Source: Legionella anisa
GTDB taxonomy: Bacteria > Pseudomonadota > Gammaproteobacteria > Legionellales > Legionellaceae
DNA length: 64,000 bases
Direction of reading: 5' to 3'
Assembly (NCBI RefSeq): GCF_001467525.1
Contig: NZ_LNXS01000054.1
Span: forward strand, 16,998-80,997
A program made the translations under genes and the position numbers. Below, in pieces: positions 18,551-29,100 of the stretch; the first letter of the stretch is position 1; every line of letters starts with the position of its first letter. The notes beneath the pieces are model-generated. The model ran no database searches, was not told the origin of the DNA, and worked only from the letters and a program-made list of their open reading frames with translations.

Positions 18551-21500
18551 CAAAAAATTCATCCATTGTTTCTGAACACTGGTCTTCATCTCGCAAAGCG
18601 ACTGAATTTTGCTGCATCATACTCGAGAAAATGACATGGGCATTCGTTCCACCAAAACCAAAAGCGCTGACACCAAAATAATGGGTTTGTTGAGTCTCTA
18701 AAAATTGAGGTTTATTCAACAAACATAAAGGTGAATTGGCAAAGTCATAACGAGGATTTGGCGTCACTTGCTCTGGTTGAGGCAACAAGCAATGATGGTA
18801 ACTGCATAATGCAGTTTTTATAAATCCAGCCATTCCTGCAGCACTTAAAGTATGGCCAATATTTGCTTTCACACCGCCCACAACACATTTTTTAGTCGAT
18901 GTACCCAAAACATGAGTTAACGCTTGCAACTCCATAGGGTCACCTAATTCGGTACCGGTCGCATGCATTTCAACGTAATCTAAATGTTGTGCTGTTAAGC
19001 CCGCATTATCTAATGCTTTTTGAATCACTTTTTGCTGTGCTTTAGGATTGGGCGTAGTGTAACCCATCGTATTCCCATCATTATTGACTGCAATTCCTTC
19101 AATAACACAATAAATCTTATTTTCATCTGCTAATGCTTGTTCCAAAGGCTTTAAAACAACAAAACCTCCTCCTTCACTTAATACAATTCCATTGGCACGG
19201 ACATCAAAAGGACGACAATTGAAATCAGATGATAAAGCTTTAGCCGCATCCATTAAAGCAAAAGGTCTTGTATTGGCCAAACCATCAATACCTCCTACCA
19301 GAGCGAGTTCAATATCTCCTGATTTCAATGCAGAAACTGCATGATTCAAAGCAACTAAAGAAGAAGAACACGCTGTATCAACAACTTCAGCGGTTCCACT
19401 TAAATCAAAAAAATGATTGATATGAGCTGCTATAAAATTTTGTCCCTGACCAATGATAGTAAACTGATTAATCTCATGATCAGCACTAAAATCAGCGCGT
19501 GTTCCCACAAATACACCAGCGTTCATTCCTTTAATCGTTTCTTTTGTAAAACCAGCATCAACAATTGCTTGCTGGCTTAATGCCAACGCACGAGTCACTA
19601 AGGGATTAATTTGTCGTTGATGTTTTTCCGCAAACCCAAAATCAAGCGCAGTTCCCCATGCATTATCGTGAATAAATCCACCTTGAATAGAATCATACTC
19701 CTTGCGATCAACTCGCTCTTTAGGAATTGGAGTAATCGAAATGTTACCCTTCAACAAATTATTCCAAAATTCCTGCACATTATTGGCACCTGGAAATTGA
19801 CATGCCATACCAATCACTGCGATTTTTTGCGAGTTTTTTTGTTGCTTCGAAACGGTAGCTGGTTTACTCAAAGTTTCTGGTGATAATCCATTTAATTTCT
19901 GGATATGTGACGTTAATCGATCAAGCGTATTGTGTTCAAAAATCACTTCGGCAGGAAGCATCAAACCCATTACCGCTTCGATTTTTTTTAATAATGCCAT
20001 TAACAGAACAGAATCAACTCCATATTCGGCAAAACTCTTTTCTAATTGAATCTCATCTTCAGTGATACCAACTACTTCCATGAAGATCATTTTTAAAGTG
20101 TCTAGGGTTTGCCCAATGCTTACGTCCCGCGGCTTATCTGCAGGATCCATGAATGCCCCGGATAAACCTAATGTATTACTTTGAATCGATAAATTATGAT
20201 CGAATGATCTCTTTGGAGACAGCTCATTTTTACTTGGCATAATAACTGAAGAAAGTGTATCGCTTTCTAATAAAGTTGAGAGTAAAGAAAGCGCCTCATT
20301 GGTTTTATAACTTCCCAATTGGCTTCGTTGATAACTGCTACTCGTTTCCGCATTTTTACTAAATTCACTCCAGGCAGGCCAGGCAATACTTACTACTTTT
20401 TCAGCATGCACTTGGGCAAATGCATTTAAATAATAATTACCCAAAGCATAATCAACTACACCCGTTGCAAGCTCTGGGAGGATGCTGGATACTGATGAAA
20501 AGAGGACTAATCGCTCCAAGCCAAAAGGACTAACTGCCGACCATAATGCTTCAAGCCCTGCTCTTTTCGGATGAAACATCTGGATGAAATCATTTTGGGT
20601 AAGCTCCGTAAACGGCTTGGTTTGTTTTGGTGTTACTCCTGCACAATGAAAAATCCAACCAAAATGGTCTTTTTCATTCATAACGACTCTTAAAAACGAA
20701 GCAAATAATTCCTCTTGAGCTAAATCACCAATATAGTAATAAACCGCACATCCTTGTTTTTTTAATTGATTAATTAATTGAATGGTTTTTCCTGCCTTAC
20801 ACGACGAATGCAGATAATGCTCCCATAATGTTTCTTGTGGCAATGGAGTGATGCCAGTTAGAATTAACTTGCGTACACCACGAGCAACCAACCATTTTGC
20901 AACTTCAGCACCAATACCACTAGTACCACCAGTAATTAAGTACACTTTCTCAGAATCAATTGGGATTGAAGCTGGTTTTTTATATTCTTTTGCTTGTAAT
21001 ACTTGAATGAATCGTTGTCCTTGAACATATCGTGCTTTGTGATAATTGAGATTTAACTGGCTTAATTCCTGTTGAATGAGCTCAGAAGTAAGAGACTGTT
21101 GATCAATCACTAAGGAAGCAGTTTTTAAGCCTATAGTTTGTTCATTCATACACCTTAAGAAATAACTGATCACATCCAAATCAGGAGATTGCATTTCATT
21201 AATTTGTAAAATGGCTCCTTTTTTTGCAGCAAGAGCAACCTGCTGTAAAAAGTTCAAATGCTCAACTAACTCAAGTTCATCATCACAGCAATCAAGAAGT
21301 ACAAAATCATGATCCAACAATTCAATGATTTGTTTTTGCGTTACTGCGCGTCCCTCTCGAGCTAAATACCACCCGTTTTGTGATGCGTACATGATGTGGA
21401 TTGCATTTTGAGGCAGAATCTTTTTTATCTTTGCCTCATTACTTTTGGTGCTTAATACAATCCAATTTCGGGATGTCTCATTATCAATGCGTCCTTCTTG

Positions 21501-24500
21501 CCGTTGCCAAACATACTCATAAAGTTTGTCTGTAGATACTTTTTTTTCAACATCATGAAAGTAGCGCCTACTTTGAAATACAGTTCGTGGTAATGGGCTA
21601 ATATGAGGCTTAATAGTACTTTCATAACTTTGTAAAATCACATGGGCATTACTCCCACCCGCACCAAAACTGGACACACCGGCATAATAACACTGGTCTT
21701 TCGGATGAAGTGACCAATTCGATGGTGTTTGGCATAAAACCAACGAGTTTGGCAATTGAATATTAGAATTCAATGTACTTGCGTGAAGACTTGCATAAAG
21801 CTTTTTTTGTTGCATCTGTGCAATCACTTTGACGATGCCAGCAAGTCCTGCGGCAGCTTCCATATGCCCATAATTTGATTTTAATGAACCAATAAAGCAA
21901 GGAGTAGTACGTTCAGAAAATACTTTGTTTAGCCCCTTAATTTCAATGGGATCCCCCAATTGTGTTCCTGTGCCGTGACACTCTAAATAACTTATATCTT
22001 CAGGTTGCAAGCAGGCTTGTGATAATGCTCTTTTAACTACTTCTGCTTGGGCATTTGCATTAGGAACCGTATATCCTGAACTGGTACCATTATGAGCGAT
22101 ACTGCTCCCTTTAATCACCGCATGGATACGATCACCATCGTTAATTGCTGCTTTGAGTGGTTTAATTAAAATACTGACCACCCCCTCACTAGGAACATAG
22201 CCATCTGCCTGCTCTCCAAAACTGGCACAATGTCCTTGGAGGGATAGCATATTTCGATGCAAAAGCTCCTGGTATTTATAATCATGACTAATGAGGTTAA
22301 CCCCTCCCACTAATGCCATTGATGCATCTTGGGCTTTGATGGCTTGAATGGCCAAATGTAGTGCAGTTAACGATGAAGAACACATACTGTCTAGAGTCAG
22401 ACTTGGTCCTGTCAAATTAAGAACACTGGAAATGCGATTAGCAATACTCGCTGCTGTTGAGTTCGCCAATACAGTTCTTTGCTCTTTTAAACTTTTTTCA
22501 AAACCGGTTAATTGATAAAAATTATTCATTGCACCAATGAACACACCTACAGGACGAGCTTGATTATCAATGCGAATTCCAGCATCTTCAAAGCAATGCC
22601 ACGCATTTTGCAACATAAGCCGCTCTTGAGGACACATAATTAACGCATCATGTGGGGCAATATTAAAAAATAAAGCATCAAAATCATTCGCATTTTCAAG
22701 CAATGCGCCATAACCATAACTACCCTCGTCAATTGCCTGTACGCAATTTATACCTTCTTCCAAGACTTCGATAAATGATGGGAAATCGGAGGCTTGAGGG
22801 AAATTAACGGCTATGCCAATAATTGCTATATCAGATACAGTCGCCATCGGATGCGATGAAGTTTCATGTGTCAATTCTTTTCTATCTTGGGAAATATCTT
22901 GCAACTGAGCAACCCGACCTACGTCCTGCGCCTTGTCCGCGGGATCCTGGAGTCTCGTGACATCAATTGATCCCGCGGATAAGCCGCGAGACGTAGCATA
23001 CGGGTAAGTGCCTATAATATACTTACTGAAATGAGCAATTAATTCATCAAAAGTTGTATTCTCAAATAAAAGGGTTTTAGGTTGGCTGCCAAAATGAGCT
23101 TCGAGATCAAAAATAATATCCATAGCCAATAAAGAATCTAATCCTAGCTTACTGAACTGCCCAATTTTCTGTAGTTCATCAGAAGTCATATTCAGGCGAT
23201 GGGAAAAAACAGAATAGACTAGCTCTTGAATCGATTCTGTTTCTGTAACAACTTGCTCATGCCTGTGCCCCGCAACTTGTTCGTGAGGTCTCGAGATCAT
23301 TCCATTCTCATGGGGTTCGCGGACAGGCCGCGAGATGTTGGCTGTTGGTGACACAACTTGTGCAGTGAGTTCTTCAAGAACAACACATAAAGCCCCATCT
23401 TCATCAAAAATTTGAATATGAAAGCTGAGATGCCCCACTTTTTGCGTACACACCAAAGCATGATTTGACAGCTTTTTAAAAAGCGCTACCCTTTTAACGC
23501 TAACAGGTAAAGAAAGGGGTTGCTGTTGATATAAAGTAAAGTAGCCAACAGTTTGTAATGCTGCATCCAAGAGATAAGGATTAAATAAAAATTCACTAAA
23601 ATCTTTACTCGATTGGATGTGAGCAAAGACTCGGTCCTCAAATGCAAAAAGTTGTGTGATATTTTTTAAATCCGGTCCGTATTGAATCCCTGCCTGCTCA
23701 AAACAGCGATAATATTCAGTACAGTCAATTGCATTGGAACTCTTTTTAAAATCCTCCAGATCAAAAGGAAGAACCCTCTTTTCATCTTTTGCAATTTCCG
23801 CACTAAAAAAAGAACGTTCCTCATGAAGTAATTCAATGGAATTTGTAGTGTTGCTCATATGGATATGCATCCTTTGGTGAAGTGCGGGCAATGCGCTTAA
23901 CCAACGAACGTTCACGCAATGAAGCGGCAATTCATTAAAAAAATGCTGAGTTAATGCAAGACTCACAACACCAGGTAAAATCGCTTGATGATTCACTTGA
24001 TGCTGACTGAAATAAGTCTTCTCTGCAGATAATGTGTATTCATTGGTTGTCTGCCAGTAACAATGAATTTTTTTAAAAGGATATACTGAAAATTCACGTT
24101 TCTTTTCGTTTGCAACTTGTTGAATCACTACATGTGCATTCGTACCAGAAAATCCAAATGAACTGACTGCGGCAAGCGATTTATTTTTAGGCCACGTGCA
24201 TAATTCTTTGACTGGATAAAATGATGTACTGGCAAAATCGATTTGTGGATTTTCACGCTCACAATGAATTGTTGCTGGAATTTTTTGGAAGTAACTGCAT
24301 AAAACACTTTTGATAAAACCACAAACTCCAGCTGCATGTACTGTATGACCAATATTAGATTTGATGCTTCCTAAACCACAGGACTTAGTGTTCGATTCTT
24401 TTTTTTGTGTCGCGAACAATCGCTGTAATGCATGTACTTCAATTGGATCACCAAGTTCTGTACCTGTTCCATGCGTTTCAATATAAGCAAGATCTTCAGT

Positions 24501-26147
24501 AGATAAGCCATAGGAAGTATAAATTTGCTGCATCAATTCGGTTTGTGCCAAGCCATTAGGCGCCGTAATTCCATTAGATTGCCCATCCTGATTCACCCCA
24601 CTGGCTTTGATCACAGCATAAATGGGATCTTGATCTTTAAGTGCTTGTTCTAAAGGTTTCAAATAAACACAGGCTACTGCTTCGCCGGGAATAAAACCAT
24701 TCGCTTTGTCACTAAAAGTTTGGCACGCATAATCAGAAGACAACATTTTGGCATGATGTGCTTGCTGCAAAAACTCATCACTGGTCATTACAAATACCCC
24801 ACCAGCTAAAGCACTAGAGCACTCTCCATTTTTAATGGCTTGACATGCTTGATGTATGGCAACCAAAGAAGAAGAACATGCGGTATCTACAGTGATTGCC
24901 GGACCCGTCAAATTAAAGGTATAAGAAACTCGTCCTGCAATGACTGATGGCGCATTTCCCCAAAAACTTTGGGCTATAGGTTTTTGCTGGCTATGAGTCA
25001 AATAATTAGTTTGGCTCGCACCCACAAAAACACCACAGAATTTATCAGGTAGCTCCATTGGAGAATAACCCGCATCAATTAAAGCACCGGCTGCAGTTTG
25101 TAAAAATAAACGCTGTTGAGGATCCATCGCCTGTGCTTCAATTTTGGGGATGTGGAAATAGTCTGGATCAAAAGCAAAAACATCATCCAGCCACCCCGCA
25201 TGATTGGGCTCGCGTAAGTGTTTTTTTCCACGCTTCTCTAATGAAGTAATCGCATCAAATCCTTCGCATAAGGAGTTCCATAATGCTTCAATTGACTCTG
25301 CTTGGGGAAATTTGCCGGCCATACCGATCACAGCAATATCTAAAGGGGCTTTAACAGTAGACCTAATTTTGTTCTTTGCTGGATCTTTGCTTGCCAGCTC
25401 AACACCTTCCATAATGATTTGCCATTTTCCTTGTGCATCAAAAACAGTTGCGCTCTGATCTTTAGTATATAAAAAAGCACTTTGCTGATGCTGTACTTGT
25501 AATAAAATCCGTTTTATTGCTTTAGGTAACCCAGGACGAGGATTTTTAGCAAAAGAAGGATCGTTGCAATAAATTAATGAATGCAACATGCTGCCTAAAA
25601 CTGCAGGAAAGTTGGCATTAGGATCCAGGGCAGCAGAAAATGAATCGTCAGAATCATTATATTGTTTAATAACTTGGTAACAATCACCCAAATAATGTAA
25701 TGAATCACTCTGATAAAAATCATGTGTCCCGTCATTCCCGCCCATGCTCGAACTTGGTTCAAACCAAGATTGTTGATGGATCCTCGCTTTCGCGGGGATG
25801 ACGTCTGAAATCAAATTATTTGTTAAATCATCGAATTGATAAGAACTCTGCAATACTAATTCCTCACTGCCATCACCGTGTAATTGCATAATGCAGCAGT
25901 AATGATTTGTGGGATCAATTTCCAAATGCAAATTGATCTCCTGATCTTTTTGGGCAATTAATAATTTTTTTAATTCGACATCAGTTAATTCCACTATGGG
26001 TGAAGTAGCCGCTAAAGGACTTAACGCGGCATAAATCATCATGAGTAAATTATCTAATGGAAAAACATAATGACCATCAATTTGATGTGCTAACCAGTAG
26101 GGATTACTTTGAGGACTGTATGTATACCGACGCCGTTGCTTAGTCAT
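18534..26147 (-). CDS. trans-AT polyketide synthase B: DH-like-KS-DH-ACP-KS-KR-ACP-KS
   Basis: The ATG at 26147 overlaps the PKS A stop codon (ATGACTAA); the frame extends to a TTG at 26195 that is less likely. About 2,537 residues. Domains: N-terminal DH-like 1-260 (HQIDGHYVFP intact, but the usual LLDAALQ Asp motif reads VLGSMLH, so probably inactive); KS ~272-676 (DTACSSS, ETHGTGT, NIGH); DH ~700-930 (ILPGVV; LLDAALQ); ACP ~1003 (LGLDSLL); KS ~1108-1505 (DSMCSSS, ECHGTGT, NYGH); KR ~1530-1980 (GGTSGIG; SSVSS...DYALGN); ACP ~2045 (YGVDSVLL); KS ~2112-2513 (DTACSSS, EMHATGT, NIGH). It ends with a KS whose processing domains begin PKS C. All KS domains keep Cys-His-His. Four palindromic insertions are read through in linkers. 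Confidence 0.96.
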   Translation of the reverse strand: MTKQRRRYTYSPQSNPYWLAHQIDGHYVFPLDNLLMMIYAALSPLAATSPIVELTDVELKKLLIAQKDQEINLHLEIDPTNHYCCIMQLHGDGSEELVLQSSYQFDDLTNNLISDVIPAKARIHQQSWFEPSSSMGGNDGTHDFYQSDSLHYLGDCYQVIKQYNDSDDSFSAALDPNANFPAVLGSMLHSLIYCNDPSFAKNPRPGLPKAIKRILLQVQHQQSAFLYTKDQSATVFDAQGKWQIIMEGVELASKDPAKNKIRSTVKAPLDIAVIGMAGKFPQAESIEALWNSLCEGFDAITSLEKRGKKHLREPNHAGWLDDVFAFDPDYFHIPKIEAQAMDPQQRLFLQTAAGALIDAGYSPMELPDKFCGVFVGASQTNYLTHSQQKPIAQSFWGNAPSVIAGRVSYTFNLTGPAITVDTACSSSLVAIHQACQAIKNGECSSALAGGVFVMTSDEFLQQAHHAKMLSSDYACQTFSDKANGFIPGEAVACVYLKPLEQALKDQDPIYAVIKASGVNQDGQSNGITAPNGLAQTELMQQIYTSYGLSTEDLAYIETHGTGTELGDPIEVHALQRLFATQKKESNTKSCGLGSIKSNIGHTVHAAGVCGFIKSVLCSYFQKIPATIHCERENPQIDFASTSFYPVKELCTWPKNKSLAAVSSFGFSGTNAHVVIQQVANEKKREFSVYPFKKIHCYWQTTNEYTLSAEKTYFSQHQVNHQAILPGVVSLALTQHFFNELPLHCVNVRWLSALPALHQRMHIHMSNTTNSIELLHEERSFFSAEIAKDEKRVLPFDLEDFKKSSNAIDCTEYYRCFEQAGIQYGPDLKNITQLFAFEDRVFAHIQSSKDFSEFLFNPYLLDAALQTVGYFTLYQQQPLSLPVSVKRVALFKKLSNHALVCTQKVGHLSFHIQIFDEDGALCVVLEELTAQVVSPTANISRPVREPHENGMISRPHEQVAGHRHEQVVTETESIQELVYSVFSHRLNMTSDELQKIGQFSKLGLDSLLAMDIIFDLEAHFGSQPKTLLFENTTFDELIAHFSKYIIGTYPYATSRGLSAGSIDVTRLQDPADKAQDVGRVAQLQDISQDRKELTHETSSHPMATVSDIAIIGIAVNFPQASDFPSFIEVLEEGINCVQAIDEGSYGYGALLENANDFDALFFNIAPHDALIMCPQERLMLQNAWHCFEDAGIRIDNQARPVGVFIGAMNNFYQLTGFEKSLKEQRTVLANSTAASIANRISSVLNLTGPSLTLDSMCSSSLTALHLAIQAIKAQDASMALVGGVNLISHDYKYQELLHRNMLSLQGHCASFGEQADGYVPSEGVVSILIKPLKAAINDGDRIHAVIKGSSIAHNGTSSGYTVPNANAQAEVVKRALSQACLQPEDISYLECHGTGTQLGDPIEIKGLNKVFSERTTPCFIGSLKSNYGHMEAAAGLAGIVKVIAQMQQKKLYASLHASTLNSNIQLPNSLVLCQTPSNWSLHPKDQCYYAGVSSFGAGGSNAHVILQSYESTIKPHISPLPRTVFQSRRYFHDVEKKVSTDKLYEYVWQRQEGRIDNETSRNWIVLSTKSNEAKIKKILPQNAIHIMYASQNGWYLAREGRAVTQKQIIELLDHDFVLLDCCDDELELVEHLNFLQQVALAAKKGAILQINEMQSPDLDVISYFLRCMNEQTIGLKTASLVIDQQSLTSELIQQELSQLNLNYHKARYVQGQRFIQVLQAKEYKKPASIPIDSEKVYLITGGTSGIGAEVAKWLVARGVRKLILTGITPLPQETLWEHYLHSSCKAGKTIQLINQLKKQGCAVYYYIGDLAQEELFASFLRVVMNEKDHFGWIFHCAGVTPKQTKPFTELTQNDFIQMFHPKRAGLEALWSAVSPFGLERLVLFSSVSSILPELATGVVDYALGNYYLNAFAQVHAEKVVSIAWPAWSEFSKNAETSSSYQRSQLGSYKTNEALSLLSTLLESDTLSSVIMPSKNELSPKRSFDHNLSIQSNTLGLSGAFMDPADKPRDVSIGQTLDTLKMIFMEVVGITEDEIQLEKSFAEYGVDSVLLMALLKKIEAVMGLMLPAEVIFEHNTLDRLTSHIQKLNGLSPETLSKPATVSKQQKNSQKIAVIGMACQFPGANNVQEFWNNLLKGNISITPIPKERVDRKEYDSIQGGFIHDNAWGTALDFGFAEKHQRQINPLVTRALALSQQAIVDAGFTKETIKGMNAGVFVGTRADFSADHEINQFTIIGQGQNFIAAHINHFFDLSGTAEVVDTACSSSLVALNHAVSALKSGDIELALVGGIDGLANTRPFALMDAAKALSSDFNCRPFDVRANGIVLSEGGGFVVLKPLEQALADENKIYCVIEGIAVNNDGNTMGYTTPNPKAQQKVIQKALDNAGLTAQHLDYVEMHATGTELGDPMELQALTHVLGTSTKKCVVGGVKANIGHTLSAAGMAGFIKTALCSYHHCLLPQPEQVTPNPRYDFANSPLCLLNKPQFLETQQTHYFGVSAFGFGGTNAHVIFSSMMQQNSVALRDEDQCSETMDEFFDVERI
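20112..20170. repeat. partly decayed palindromic element in PKS B linker
   Basis: TACGTCCCGCGGCTTATCTG and GGATCCAT are clear; the opposite arm (GCCCCGGATAAACCTAATG) is degenerate. It is read in frame as LGLSGAFMDPADKPRDV just before the ACP at about residue 2045 of PKS B. Confidence 0.65.
22919..22996. repeat. palindromic element in PKS B linker
   Basis: CTACGTCCTGCGCCTTGTCC and GGATCC on the left pair with GATCCCGCGGATAAGCCGCG and ACGTAG on the right; 78 bases. It is read in frame as SRGLSAGS...LQDPADKAQDVG between an ACP and the next KS. Confidence 0.8.
23246..23345. repeat. divergent palindromic element in PKS B linker
   Basis: CGCAACTTGTTCGTGAGGTC on the left and GGTTCGCGGACAGGCCGCGA on the right form an imperfect inverted repeat between DH and ACP. 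Unlike the other copies it is read in a different frame (ISRPVREP...SRPHEQVAG). Confidence 0.6.
25730..25803. repeat. GTCATTCCCGC-type palindromic repeat in PKS B N-terminal domain
   Basis: GTCATTCCCGC at the left end pairs with GCGGGGATGAC at the right, with CTCGCTTTCGCGGGG forming the inner hairpin. This is the widespread proteobacterial intergenic repeat whose translation is familiar as VIPAKAGIH; here it is read as VIPAKARIHQQSW inside the DH-like domain of PKS B (residues ~115-139). Confidence 0.75.
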
Positions 26148-29100
26148 CAATGAACTCCCCCACAAATAAATCGACTGCTTGTCTTTGAGCAACAACAGGC
26201 TCTTCGCTCTTTAATTCGGAATGAACAAAAGTTGCCAAACGCTGTAACGTGGGATAGTCAAAAATAACTGCAGTCCGTAAAGACAGATTGAATGTTTTAT
26301 TGATATTGGTAACCAAACCCACTCCAGTAATCGAATCGAGGCCAATTTCTGCCAAAGGACGATCAACTTCAAGATGCTGATTTTTGGGTAAATGAAGTGC
26401 CGAAATAACAAATTCAGAAATTTTCTGAGTAATCTCTTGAAATTTATCGTTCCCTTCTCCCCAGAATTGGGGAGAAGGTGTCCAAAGAACGGATGAGGGG
26501 CGACTCACTTGAAATTCTTCCCGACAACATGTCTCATCAATGCCAGAGTGACAACAAAACACCTTTTGTGCTGTTCCCTGAGCACACAAATCCGGTTCTA
26601 ACACATCAAAACCCGTTGCAGTTAATTTTTGCAGCCAGAGATGCTGGCTTAATAAAGGAGACGCATTTAATCGTTGTGCATCACAAGCTTGCCACCAACC
26701 ATCAAATAAACCAAAAATAAAATTCAAATAAGCTTGTTCTTGTACTGCCTCATTTAATAGAAACATACCTTCAGGCTTGAGAATGCGCTGCAATTCCTTG
26801 AGGGTAGTTTCTAAATCATTTGCTAAATGGATTACATTAGAAGCCAGAATAACGTCAAAAGAATTATCAGCCCATTCTGCCAAATGATTCATATCCAAAT
26901 GTTCACATTGCAGATTAAAGCGTACTTTGGCTTGTAATTTTTTACCTTGATTTAAGAAAAATGAAGAAACATCTGTATAGTAATAATCAACCTGTTCATA
27001 GTCATTCAGTACATCCATTAAAGTTTCAGTGGTTGCACCTACACCAGCACCCAGCTCGAGAATTTTAACTCGTTTGTTGTTTGCACAGAGAAACTCACCC
27101 AAATATTTTGCAATCTGCTGATTACATTGTCTTGATTCAGGGCTTTTGGCATAAAGTGAAACCAATAAATTAAGCCCTTCTTCTGAAAAAACAATCTCTG
27201 CAGGAGCCTTACTACCCATTAATATTGACTCATAGTTCAAATAACAAAGATAAGCTAAACGATAATAAGCTTCATAGTTGGGGTTCTGTTGGCAACAACG
27301 TTCAAGTAATTGATTTAATAATTCTTCATTGATCAAACTATGAGGCAATTCATTTAAATAGTCTACCAAGCGAGTGTATTTGGGTATTACCTTGTTTACA
27401 AAAACTTGCTTTTTTCGTAAATCATTAGCCAAGTGATAAACGAATTGATTTACGCCTTCTAGTCCTGTTTTTATAGAAATAACTGATGTCTTGGATTTTT
27501 GTAATTCATATACCCCCATCCTCTCACTGTCTACATCCCGTGATGCACTTTTATTTTGAATCGCAAACTGTACGTATTGGCTATTTAAACCGATTTGCAT
27601 CGCCTCAAATGCTTGTTGTGTTGTCAAAGGAATAAAACCCAAATCACGCGCACGCTCAAGGTAAAAAGAATCAGTGACTGCTCCAACTTCTTGCCAAATA
27701 CTCCAATTAATAATTTTAACGGGTAATGCCATTTCTTTTTCTAAGCGCAGGCAATAGGCATCCAGGGCATTGCTTGCTGCTGCATAATTCGCTTGTCCTG
27801 CAAGACAAGCACTGCTCTGCATGGAAGAAAAAATCACTGCTGCGTTCACTTTAGTGTACTGCTGCAACTGATAGATAAAATAAGCACTGAATAATTTGGC
27901 ATCAACCACGCGACTAAATTGTTGCCAAGTCATAGAGTTCACTGTGCTGTCATGTAACTGCATCACTAAATTAAATACAGCATGAATGATTGGATGCTTG
28001 ACATGCAGGTATTTAATGAGCAAAGCACATTCTGCTTCTCGAGTTACATCCGTTTGAATAAACTCAATCTGCTCACCATATGCCTGTAAAAATGCTTGTC
28101 CCTCTTCATTTAGGGGACTACGCCCTACAAGAATAACTTTAGCTTGATAAGATTCCATCAAGAATTGCGCCAAACGACGTCCAATTCCTCCCATACCTCC
28201 AAGAATCAAATAAGTTCCTTGAGTTACGAGAAAATCTTTCTCTTCGCAATCAGTAGCTAAGTCCAAAGTGTTTAACCAATACTGTTTGTTTCGATAATAA
28301 ATAGTTTGATGTGGTCCTTCATAAACCCGTTCCACCATGGATAATTCTAAAGGTTTATCAATCATGAACTGTTTGAATTGCCAATGAGGTATTTCCTTAG
28401 CTAATGAACCTATTAAACCACTGACCATTGCCGCCTGTGGATGATTGGCTTCAACAACATAAGAGTACAGATCAATATGAATATTTTTTGTGAACAAATA
28501 AGTATTTAAAGTACTCTTCAATAAATCAAATAAAGGTTTAATGAACTTGAGAAGATCATGATTAAAAAGATTAGTCTCTAAATTAAAGCTAGGTATCTGC
28601 GGATAGATAATTATGTAATCAAGATCAGTATGGGCGGCTAAAAATAACTCAAACTCATTAGGATCAAAGTGACTTAAATTATAACTCAAAATTTTATTAT
28701 TTTTTTCAAGTTGAGCACTCATTTGATGAATTGTTTCGGCAAAACATTCTGCATAAATGATTAAAATATTTTTTTGGTGCAGAGGTTGATACTTTATTTT
28801 CTCATCAACATTCAACTCCTTTGTTATATAAACCAATTGATTCTCTAGATGTTTAAACCATATTTTTTTACGTTGGAAAGGATAGTCTGGCGTAGAATGC
28901 ACAGCCAATGCGTCATTAGATTTTAATTCATGTGTAAATACTGCATCACCGGCAAGATAAGCTTGTGCCATGGATTTGTACTCATCAGCAACATATGGCA
29001 CTGTAGATGACTTAAGCCAATTCTGCATGTGTTCAATTAATTGTTGTTGATTATGCCACTGAAATATGACCCGATAACGGTGATGAACTCGTCGTTTTTG

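Noticed and set aside
21600..22850. The second KS of PKS B as a non-condensing KS0.
   Set aside because: Cys (DSMCSSS) and both His (ECHGTGT, NYGH) are present, so sequence gives no reason to call it inactive.
26453..26478. The strong hairpin as a rho-independent terminator.
   Set aside because: It lies in the middle of the PKS A coding region and lacks a T-tract on the transcribed strand.
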